This document shows, piece after piece, positions 23,138-30,326 of a DNA stretch of 32,439 bases (positions are counted from its first letter, which is position 1; each line of letters starts with the position of its first letter). A model generated the notes under the pieces. That model saw only the letters and a list, made by a program, of their open reading frames with translations, did no database searches and was not told the origin of the DNA. The DNA comes from JAIVJN01 sp036732565 (lineage in GTDB: Bacteria > Acidobacteriota > Vicinamibacteria > Vicinamibacterales > UBA2999), in contig DAINCF010000009.1 of assembly GCA_036732565.1 (NCBI GenBank), positions 1-32,439 of the forward strand, written 5' to 3'. The position numbers and the translations under genes were made by a program.

Positions 23138-25483
23138 ATGGCAGCATCATTTCGCATCCTGGCAGCGGCTGCGATCTCTCTTCTGCTCGTCAGTTCGGCA
23201 TCGGCACAGGTGGCCCGGTCCGACTACGAGCGGGCGATGGGACTCAGCGACCGCTACGAGTACTTGACGGTCAACGTCCCAGAGTCCGCCACCTGGGTCG
23301 AGAACAGCACTCGTTTCTACTACCGCAAGTCTGTCAAGGGTGGGCACGAGTTCGTGATGATGGACGCCGAGTCGCGGCAGAAGACGCCGGCCTTCGACCA
23401 CCAGCGACTCGCCGACGGCCTGGCCAAGGAGACAGGGGACACATACACGCCCGTCCGGCTGCCGTTCTCCACGTTCGTGTTCACCGACAACGAACAGAAG
23501 GTGGAGTTCACCGCCAAGCGTGTGCGCTGGCAATGCGAACTGTCACAGTATTCCTGCCATCGGACAGGCCCGCCGGCAGGCTTCGCTGGTCGACGCGGCC
23601 TGGGAGGACCGGTGCGCGACAGCGAGGCGTCGACCGTCGATGAACCGCTGCGATCGCCCGACGGCAAGTGGGAGGCGGCGGTCAGGAACTTCAACGTGGC
23701 CGTACGCGAGGTTGGCGCGAAGGACTTCACGTTGCTCAGCAGCGACGGCTCCGAAGGCAACTACTACGATCGAGCCTCGATGGCCTGGTCGCCGGACTCC
23801 AGCCGCATCGCCGTCTACCGCGTCAAGCCAGGCCATCGTCGACTGGTTCACTATGTCGAATCGTCTCCGGAGGATCAGCTCCAGCCGAAGCACGCCACCT
23901 TCCTCTATACGAAGCCCGGCGACGTGCTCGACCTCGAACAGCCGACGTTGTTCCACGTCTCGACGAAGACGCAGGTGAGCGTGTCGCCTGACCTCTTTCC
24001 GAATCCGTTTGCCTTGAGCGACCTCGTGTGGCGAAAAGACAGCCGCGCGGTCACGTTCGAGTACAACCAGCGCGGACACGAAGTGTATCGGGTGATCGAG
24101 ATTGACGCGGCGACTGGAACGCCGCGAGCGGTGATCTCGGAAGCGCCGAAGACGTTCTTCTACTACAACCTGGCCAATCACAGTCGCGGCGGAGGCAAGC
24201 GCTTCAGGCACGACCTCGCGGATGGCAAAGAGATCATCTGGATGTCGGAGCGTGATGGCTGGAATCACCTGTATCTCATCGATGGGGCGACCGGTGCGGT
24301 GCGTAATCAGATCACCAAAGGCAACTGGCCGGTCCGCGGAGTTGCCCGGGTGGATGACCAGCGACGGCAGATCTATTTCAGTGCCGGCGGCATACAGGCG
24401 GGCCGCGACCCCTATCTTCTGCACTACTACCGCATCGACTTCGACGGCACGAATCTCACGCCCCTGACATCGGCCGATGCCGATCACCTAGTCGAGATTT
24501 CGCCCGACCTCGAATACTACGTCGACACATATTCACGCGTGGATCTAGCGCCGGTCTCGGAGCTTCGGCGTGTCAGCGACGCGTCGCTCGTTGGCGAAAT
24601 CGAACGCGGCGATATCAGCGCGCTCGTCAAGGCCGGCTGGAAGGCACCCGAGATCTTCGTCGCCAAGGGACGCGACGGCATCACGGACATCTGGGGCATC
24701 ATCGTGCGTCCGACGTCGTTCGATCCGGCGAAGAAATACCCGGTGATCGAGAGCATCTATGCGGGGCCGCATGGCTCGCACGTGCCGAAGTCGTTCTCGC
24801 CGTTCATCGGGCACCAGGCGCAGGCTGAGCTCGGCTTCATCGTGGTGCAGATCGATGGCATGGGAACGTCGAACCGTTCCAAGGCGTTCCACGACGTGGC
24901 GTGGAAGAATCTCGGCGATGCGGGGTTCCCGGATCGCATCCTCTGGCACAAGGCGGTCGCGGCCAAATATCCCGCGTACGACGTGTCGCGCGTCGGCATC
25001 TATGGCGGCTCCGCCGGTGGCCAGAACTCGCTCGGCGCCCTCCTGTTTCATCCCGATTTCTACAAGGTCGCGGTGTCCTATGTCGGGTGCCACGACAACC
25101 GCATGGACAAGCTGTGGTGGAACGAGCAGTGGATGGGATGGCCGATCGGACCTCAGTATTCGACCTCATCGAACGTCGACAACGCCTGGCGATTGCAAGG
25201 GCGCGTTCTCCTCGTGGCCGCGGAGCTCGACACCAACGTCGATCCATCGTCCACCTATCAGGTGGCCAACGCGTTGATCAAAGCCAACAAGACGTTCGAC
25301 CTCCTCGCCATCCCCGGCGGGAGCCACGGCGCCGGGCGATCCGCCGAATACCCCGAATATGGCGAGCGCAAGCGCTTCGACTTCTTTGTTCAACATTTGC
25401 TGGGGCAACAGCCACCTGACTGGAATTCGGGGCCACCGAAGACCACGACGGAGGCTGCCCTCATTGGTCAGGGGAGGAGGTAG
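23138..25483 (+). CDS. Secreted S9 family prolyl-oligopeptidase/DPP-like serine peptidase 2
   Basis: A 781-residue paralogue of the peptidase at 8171-10498, alignable along its whole length. Signal peptide 1-23 (ends SSASAQ). Matching features include the YRKSVKGGHEFV start, the FEYNQRGHEVYRVIE blade and the C-terminal hydrolase with Ser625 (YGGSAGGQ), Asp698 (AELDTNVD) and His730 (GGSHGAG), at the same residue numbers as in the paralogue. A longer loop (FFYYNLANHSRGGGKRF) and a different region around residues 128-170 distinguish it. The DPP IV DW(V/L)YEEE motif is not visible, so specificity may differ from true DPP IV. AAGGAG lies ten bases before the ATG. Its stop is two bases from the start of receptor 3, so enzyme and receptor are almost certainly co-expressed. 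Confidence 0.93.
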   Translation: MAASFRILAAAAISLLLVSSASAQVARSDYERAMGLSDRYEYLTVNVPESATWVENSTRFYYRKSVKGGHEFVMMDAESRQKTPAFDHQRLADGLAKETGDTYTPVRLPFSTFVFTDNEQKVEFTAKRVRWQCELSQYSCHRTGPPAGFAGRRGLGGPVRDSEASTVDEPLRSPDGKWEAAVRNFNVAVREVGAKDFTLLSSDGSEGNYYDRASMAWSPDSSRIAVYRVKPGHRRLVHYVESSPEDQLQPKHATFLYTKPGDVLDLEQPTLFHVSTKTQVSVSPDLFPNPFALSDLVWRKDSRAVTFEYNQRGHEVYRVIEIDAATGTPRAVISEAPKTFFYYNLANHSRGGGKRFRHDLADGKEIIWMSERDGWNHLYLIDGATGAVRNQITKGNWPVRGVARVDDQRRQIYFSAGGIQAGRDPYLLHYYRIDFDGTNLTPLTSADADHLVEISPDLEYYVDTYSRVDLAPVSELRRVSDASLVGEIERGDISALVKAGWKAPEIFVAKGRDGITDIWGIIVRPTSFDPAKKYPVIESIYAGPHGSHVPKSFSPFIGHQAQAELGFIVVQIDGMGTSNRSKAFHDVAWKNLGDAGFPDRILWHKAVAAKYPAYDVSRVGIYGGSAGGQNSLGALLFHPDFYKVAVSYVGCHDNRMDKLWWNEQWMGWPIGPQYSTSSNVDNAWRLQGRVLLVAAELDTNVDPSSTYQVANALIKANKTFDLLAIPGGSHGAGRSAEYPEYGERKRFDFFVQHLLGQQPPDWNSGPPKTTTEAALIGQGRR

Positions 25484-25488
25484 TCATG
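25476..25488 (+). promoter_or_regulatory. Ribosome-binding site abutting the upstream stop codon
   Basis: GGAGG (25476-25480) forms part of the last codons of the S9 gene, followed by its TAG (25481-25483), two bases and the receptor ATG (25486-25488). Spacing from GGAGG to ATG is five bases. The arrangement decides the receptor start and implies termination-reinitiation coupling. Confidence 0.8.
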
Positions 25489-28218
25489 ACTATCACGCGG
25501 ACGCTTTCGTTCGTCGTTGTGGCGTCGATCGGCCTGTTGTTCACGCCTGAATTCGCGACCGGCCAGGCGAGCCAGGCAGAGCTTCGCGGGGTCGTCGCCG
25601 ATGAAAGCGGCGCTGTGCTTCCCGGCGCCGCGGTCACGGCCACGCACAAAGACACCGGCACGACGCGCACCACCGTGACGAGCGAGACCGGCGCCTATCT
25701 GATGCCGGCTCTTCCGATTGGCACCTACGACATCAAGGTCGAACTGAGCGGCTTTGCCAGCATCGTGCGAGAAGGGCACCGGCTCGGCGTCGGCGAATCC
25801 GCCGTCGTCGGCTTCACGATGAAGCTCGCGGCGCTCGCCGAGACGTTGACGGTCACGGGCGCGGCTCCCCTCGTGGACGTCACCCAGTCCGATCTCGGGG
25901 GCCGAGTGCAAACCTCGCAAATCGAATCGCTGCCGCTGAACGGTCGCAACTGGCTCGAGTTGGTCAGTCTCGTGCCGGGCGCGCGAGGCAATCCGGGGAC
26001 CGTCGGGGCGGGCTCATCCGGCGCAGATGCCTCGCGATACCAGATGGACGGGCTGAATGTCACCGGCCAGGGGACCGGCGAGACCCAATCGTACAGTCAC
26101 GAGACGATTGCCGAATTTCAAGTGATCACGAACCGCTTCGACGCCGAATACGGCCGTGTGACCGGCGCGGTGATCAACGCGGTGAGCAAGTCGGGCACCA
26201 ACCAGGTGCACGGAAGCGCGCTCTATTTCGCCCGCAACGATATCTTCGACGCCGAGAACTTCTTCACCGGAAAAGTGGCGCCGTTCGACGAGAAGCAGAC
26301 GGGCTTTACCGTCGGTGGCCCCATCATCAAGAACCGGATGCACTTCTTCGCCGCCTATGAATTTCAGAAGCGCAACGTGACCGCGCGGCCCAATACGGGA
26401 ATCGCTCAGTTCGATGTCGACGTCGACGCCGGCATCCGCCGCAAGCTGCCAAGTGGGCGGGTGGACTTCCAGGTGTCCTCGAACCATCGGCTGTTTGCGC
26501 GAACCTCGATTTACTACCTCAACTCCCAGAACAACGAGGTCGGCGGGAACGTGGCGAAGACCACCGTGTCGGCGGGAAACAACGAGGACTTCGCCACCTA
26601 TGACACGTCAATCGGCGAGACGTGGGTGATCAGCGATCGTCTGGTCAACGAGGTCCGTGGCGGTCTGTTCTATTTCTACAAAGACCTCTACGAGTCGGCC
26701 GCGACACCTCGCTACGACTTTCCATCGGCGCTGCTCGGTCCGGCGAACAACGTGCCGCAGTGGTGGAACGAGCGGATCTTTCAGATCAGTGACTCGCTGT
26801 CCTACTTCGTTCCCAACTGGCACGGCGAGCACAAATTCAAGGCGGGGTTCCAGTACACGCTGCCGAACTACCGTGGCCAGCTTCCTCGAATCTCATACGG
26901 GGTCTTCAGCTTCGATCGAAACCCGTCGAACTTCAACGACATGAGCACCTGGCCGGCGCCGACCCGGTATACGACGACGCTCGGCGACTTCAGCTACGAC
27001 GTCGACAATCCGATCTACGGGTTCTTCGTGCAGGATGACTGGACGATTGCCAGGCGGTTCACCTTGAACCTCGGCGTGCGCTACGACGTCGAGCCGAAGG
27101 TGACCAACAAGGATTTGCCGGATCCCCTCGATGAAGGTCCGCGCCGCATCGACGGCGACAACTTCGCCCCTCGTTTCGGCTTTGCCTACGACATATCGGG
27201 GAATGGACGGACGGTGATTCGAGGGGGCGCGGGACGATACTACGGGAATGTGCTGCTGAACATTCCGATGAACGAGGCGCGCGATCGCAACGTGCGCTTC
27301 TCGGCGGTGGTGGTCAACCCAAGCCTGACCGATCCGCTTGGGGGACGTACGCTCGCGGACTACCAGGCGCAGAATCTGCCGCGCGCGCGAACCTTGATGG
27401 CGTCCGACTACGAGACACCCCGGCAGGACCAGGTCTCGATTGGCGTCGCCCATCAGATCGGCGATCGCTACTCCATGCAGGCCGACTACGTGCACACCGA
27501 CGGCCGCAATCTGCAAATGAGTCGAAACATCAACCTCTTCGAGAACCCGGTGCTGCACACGCCGCTCGATCCGTCGGTCAACGGCCGCCCATACCCGGGA
27601 TTTACCGATATCACGCGCTATGAAACGTGGGGCAAGAGTCGCTACGACGGGCTGCAGATGGCATTCAACAGCCGGCGCGTGCGCTCCTGGTACCAGTTCG
27701 ACGCCACCTATACGTTGTCGACGGCCAAGGGCCACACCAACGCCAATCGCTTCGGCACGGTCAACAACCCCTTCAACCCCGACGACGAGTATGCGTACTT
27801 GACGACCGACCAGCGACATCGCGCCTCGCTCAGCGGCACCGCGTATCTCCCGTGGGATCTGAGCGTGTCGGCGATCTTCTTCGCCGGGTCGCCGAAGCCG
27901 TTGAATATCACCACGAATCTCGATCCGTTCCGCACCGGTACAGGGCGCTGGCTGGACAACCAAGGCAACGTCCTGCCCAAGAACGGCGAGCGCATGCTCA
28001 AGAGCGACCGCAAGCTGGATCTGGGCCTCGTCAAGGCGTTTCGCTTTCGGCAGGTCCAGGTCCAAGGCCGCGTGGACGTGTTCAACGTCCTGAACGCCGA
28101 GAACTTCGGGAGCTACGGTACGACGTTCGGCGCCAGCACGTACCTGGTGGCCGGCACGTCCACGAACCTGTTCTATCAGCCACGTCAGTTCCAGTTCGGC
28201 GCGCGGATGACCTTCTAG
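25486..28218 (+). CDS. Oar-like TonB-dependent outer-membrane receptor 3
   Basis: The 910-residue product has a signal peptide (about 1-26, ending FATGQ), a carboxypeptidase-regulatory-like domain (about 30-112: AELRGVVADESGAVLPGAAV, LPIGTYDIKVELSG), a plug (about 118-240: LPLNGRNWLELVSLVPG, YQMDGLNVTG, VSKSGTNQVHGSA) and a barrel ending in aromatic F (QFGARMTF). It starts two bases after the S9 peptidase 2 stop, the tightest receptor-peptidase link in the window. The pair is best explained as a peptide-liberating enzyme plus importer (inference). It is shorter than receptor 1 (1269 residues) and similar in size to receptor 2, so the three probably take different ligands. Confidence 0.93.
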   Translation: MTITRTLSFVVVASIGLLFTPEFATGQASQAELRGVVADESGAVLPGAAVTATHKDTGTTRTTVTSETGAYLMPALPIGTYDIKVELSGFASIVREGHRLGVGESAVVGFTMKLAALAETLTVTGAAPLVDVTQSDLGGRVQTSQIESLPLNGRNWLELVSLVPGARGNPGTVGAGSSGADASRYQMDGLNVTGQGTGETQSYSHETIAEFQVITNRFDAEYGRVTGAVINAVSKSGTNQVHGSALYFARNDIFDAENFFTGKVAPFDEKQTGFTVGGPIIKNRMHFFAAYEFQKRNVTARPNTGIAQFDVDVDAGIRRKLPSGRVDFQVSSNHRLFARTSIYYLNSQNNEVGGNVAKTTVSAGNNEDFATYDTSIGETWVISDRLVNEVRGGLFYFYKDLYESAATPRYDFPSALLGPANNVPQWWNERIFQISDSLSYFVPNWHGEHKFKAGFQYTLPNYRGQLPRISYGVFSFDRNPSNFNDMSTWPAPTRYTTTLGDFSYDVDNPIYGFFVQDDWTIARRFTLNLGVRYDVEPKVTNKDLPDPLDEGPRRIDGDNFAPRFGFAYDISGNGRTVIRGGAGRYYGNVLLNIPMNEARDRNVRFSAVVVNPSLTDPLGGRTLADYQAQNLPRARTLMASDYETPRQDQVSIGVAHQIGDRYSMQADYVHTDGRNLQMSRNINLFENPVLHTPLDPSVNGRPYPGFTDITRYETWGKSRYDGLQMAFNSRRVRSWYQFDATYTLSTAKGHTNANRFGTVNNPFNPDDEYAYLTTDQRHRASLSGTAYLPWDLSVSAIFFAGSPKPLNITTNLDPFRTGTGRWLDNQGNVLPKNGERMLKSDRKLDLGLVKAFRFRQVQVQGRVDVFNVLNAENFGSYGTTFGASTYLVAGTSTNLFYQPRQFQFGARMTF

Positions 28219-28237
28219 GGGCCGTTGGCGTAAGCCT

Positions 28238-28299
28238 CGTACGTAGCGGCCGGCCTTTAGGCCGGCCGATCTGGGCCGCCCTAAAGGGCGGCCCCTACG
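28238..28299. repeat. Composite double-hairpin element
   Basis: Outer stem CGTAG (28242-28246) / CTACG (28295-28299) encloses GGCCGGCCTTTAGGCCGGCC (28248-28267), linker GATCT and GGGCCGCC-CTAAAG-GGCGGCCC (28273-28294). The right flank TAATTTCGCAAC followed by GCGCTC (28307-28324) resembles the flank of the element at 1705-1794. It lies between receptor 3 and the SDR gene. Confidence 0.88.
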
Positions 28300-28352
28300 G
28301 AACCCTTAATTTCGCAACGCGCTCGAAGGTGGCGTCGCCAGGAAGGAGCGGC

Positions 28353-29147
28353 ATGGATCTCGGTCTGAAAGGCAAAGTTGCGATGGTCGGCGGGGCGAGC
28401 CGCGGCCTGGGTCTCGCCGTCGCGCGCGTGCTGCTGCGGGAAGGGGCCGCGGTGTCGATGGCCTCGAGCCAGTCCAAGGCGATCTGCGAAGCGGCTCAGC
28501 TGCTGAAAGCGGAAGAGGGCTCGGATCTCGTCTTCCCGTTCGAAGCGGATCTGCGCTCGGGATCCGCCATCGCCGCGTGGCACGACGCGACCGTCCGCCG
28601 CTTCGGCGGCGTCGATCTGCTCTTCGCCAACACCGGCGGTCCGCCGCCCGGCACGGCGCTCAGCTTCGACGATGACGGCTGGTACTCGGCGTTCGAACTG
28701 CTGCTGCTCAGCACGGTACGGATGGTACGGGTCACGGTCCCGACGATGGCGGCGCGTGGCGGAGGCGCGATCGTCGTCTCCACCTCGACCTCCGTGAAGG
28801 AGCCCATCGCGAACCTGGCGCTGTCGAACGTCATGCGCGCGTCGGTGGGCGCGCTCGCGAAGACCCTCGCGACCGAGTTGGCTCCGCAGAACATCCGCGT
28901 GAATCACCTGTTGCCGGGACGCATCGATACCGATCGCATACGGCAGCTCGATGCCAACCGCAGCCGGCAAGCGGGCATCACCATCGAAGAGCAGCGCACG
29001 CGCACGGAGAAGACCATCCCCCTCGGACGCTACGGCGTGCCGCAGGAGTTCGCGGGCGCCGCGGCGTTCCTGCTCTCGGAGGCGTCGGCCTACACGACCG
29101 GCGCCCTCCTCCAGGTCGATGGCGGCCTGATCCGAAGCGTTTTTTAG
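28353..29147 (+). CDS. SDR-family oxidoreductase (FabG-like) with altered catalytic residues
   Basis: A 264-residue Rossmann-fold protein with the nucleotide-binding glycine motif GGASRGLG (13-20), NTGG (93-96) and C-terminal TTGALLQVDGG. The active-site serine region STSTS (143-147) is present, but where the catalytic YxxxK should be the sequence reads SNVMR (158-162), so Tyr is replaced by Ser and Lys by Arg. An SDR subgroup with an imperfect catalytic tetrad, annotated as beta-ketoacyl-ACP-reductase-like, is known. It may bind NAD(P) without normal reductase activity or use another mechanism. ATG 28353 is chosen for the strong GGAAGGAG four bases upstream and the MDLGLKGKVA start; a longer open frame reaches back into the receptor gene and is not coding. 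No membrane or signal segment, so cytoplasmic. Its link to the peptidase island is unclear. Confidence 0.9.
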   Translation: MDLGLKGKVAMVGGASRGLGLAVARVLLREGAAVSMASSQSKAICEAAQLLKAEEGSDLVFPFEADLRSGSAIAAWHDATVRRFGGVDLLFANTGGPPPGTALSFDDDGWYSAFELLLLSTVRMVRVTVPTMAARGGGAIVVSTSTSVKEPIANLALSNVMRASVGALAKTLATELAPQNIRVNHLLPGRIDTDRIRQLDANRSRQAGITIEEQRTRTEKTIPLGRYGVPQEFAGAAAFLLSEASAYTTGALLQVDGGLIRSVF

Positions 29148-29237
29148 GAGTCCATTTCAAAATTCGTGGGGGCCGGCTTCAGCCGGTCCTGAGGTCCGCC
29201 TAAAGGCGGACCCCACGTTCTATTTTGAAACGCACTC
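29148..29237. repeat. MITE-like palindromic element with 16-base terminal inverted repeats
   Basis: Left end GAGTCCATTTCAAAAT (29148-29163) and right end ATTTTGAAACGCACTC (29222-29237) are inverted with 14 of 16 matches. Inside is a double hairpin (29165-29217) with outer stem CGTGGGG / CCCCACG, units GGCCGGC-TTCA-GCCGGTC and TCCGCC-TAAA-GGCGGA. The core is nearly the reverse complement of 20758-20811. It fills the gap between the convergent SDR and LysR genes, starting right after the SDR stop, and may serve as a two-way transcript end. No target-site duplication is obvious. Confidence 0.75.
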
Positions 29238-29248
29238 TTGGAACGGCG

Positions 29249-30181
29249 CTAGCGGCGCAGCGCCTGGCGGGCCCGAACCGGCGTGGGCTGCTCGGTTTCC
29301 CAATCGAAGTTACGCACGATGTCGATGAGCGCACGGGCGGCGTCCGAGAGGTACCGCGGGTCGCGATAGATCATGCGGGTCGCGCGCGGCATGTTCAACT
29401 CGGACACGGGCAAGGCGATGAGCGTCCCGTCGGCCAGTTCCTGCCGCACGCAGATGCGGGGCACGATCGCGAAGCCGACTTCCTCGCGCACGAACTGCTT
29501 GACGTTCTCGAAGCTCCAGAGCTCCGCGGCCACGCGGCATTGAGTACCGCTCTCCGTAAACAGCTGCAGGATACGCTGGGTCGTCGCCGCGCACTGATGG
29601 TGGAGCACGAAGTGCTCCGAGGCGACGTCTCGCAGACTCAGGCGGGGTCGAGACGCCAGTGGATGCATCGGCGACCCGATCAGCACCATTCGATCCGAGT
29701 GGACCTCCGCGCAGTGCAGCTCCCGGAAGATCGGCACGTCCTTGACGAAACCGACCTCGACCTCGCGATCGAGCACGCGCCGCGGAATCTCGTCGAGCGG
29801 GCTGCGATAGATGCCGACGCGGATTTCGTGGTGCCGCTGCAGGAACGTCTTGATGGGCCCGGGAAGCAGATAGACCGCGGCCGATTCATGCGCGGCCACC
29901 GTCACGCTGCCGGCGACCAGGCGCTTCAGGTCGTCCAGCGACCGCATCGCCTCGTCGCGCATCTGGACCATCCGCCGGGCGTAGTTGGCGAGCAGCTTGC
30001 CCGACTCGGTCAGGCACACTTCCGGCGCGTCGCGCGCGAACACCGGCGCGCCCACCGCTTCCTCGAGTCGCTTGATGCTCTGACTGATGGCAGACTGCGT
30101 TCGATACACGCGCGCCGCCGCGCGCGTGAACGACCCCTCGTCGACGACCGCCAGGAAGTGCTCGAGTTGCACGATGTCCAT
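29249..30181 (-). CDS. LysR-family transcriptional regulator
   Basis: A 310-residue regulator with the classic N-terminal winged helix-turn-helix (MDIVQLEHFLAVVDEGSF, RAAARVYRTQSAISQSIKRL, residues about 1-60), a linker helix (about 61-85) and a periplasmic-binding-type effector domain (about 88-295). Start ATG 30181 gives the canonical LysR N-terminus and has GGAG eight bases upstream; the open frame to 30280 adds an Arg-rich leader with no family support. It is convergent with the SDR gene and 145 bases downstream of the amidohydrolase on the same strand. LysR proteins usually control divergent or neighbouring genes; here no divergent promoter partner is adjacent, so its target may be itself, the amidohydrolase unit or the SDR. 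The effector is unknown. Confidence 0.92.
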   Translation of the reverse strand: MDIVQLEHFLAVVDEGSFTRAAARVYRTQSAISQSIKRLEEAVGAPVFARDAPEVCLTESGKLLANYARRMVQMRDEAMRSLDDLKRLVAGSVTVAAHESAAVYLLPGPIKTFLQRHHEIRVGIYRSPLDEIPRRVLDREVEVGFVKDVPIFRELHCAEVHSDRMVLIGSPMHPLASRPRLSLRDVASEHFVLHHQCAATTQRILQLFTESGTQCRVAAELWSFENVKQFVREEVGFAIVPRICVRQELADGTLIALPVSELNMPRATRMIYRDPRYLSDAARALIDIVRNFDWETEQPTPVRARQALRR

Positions 30182-30280
30182 GGGGATGCTCCACGTGAGA
30201 ACGCGCCGCCTGAGCAGTGATTGTAGCCGGTCTGCCGCCCACCGTCGCGTCGAACTTGGTCCCAGCCTTCTCGCGGCCAC

Positions 30281-30304
30281 AGGGGCGGCGAGCCGCCCCT
30301 ACGT
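30281..30304. repeat. Short GC-rich palindrome related to the repeat family
   Basis: AGGGGCGGC and GCCGCCCCT (9-base perfect arms) around GA, followed by ACGT. The CCCCTACG end is shared with the element at 28238-28299, but the TTTA/TAAA loop is missing. It lies in the 145-base gap between amidohydrolase and LysR genes and could end the amidohydrolase transcript, although no U-run follows on the minus strand. Confidence 0.65.
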
Positions 30305-30326
30305 GGTATTCCTGCCGCGGCGCTCG

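Noticed and set aside
27627..28352. N-terminal extension of the SDR frame into the receptor 3 gene
   Set aside because: Overlaps receptor coding sequence and a palindromic repeat. A strong ribosome-binding site and the normal SDR N-terminus are at 28353.
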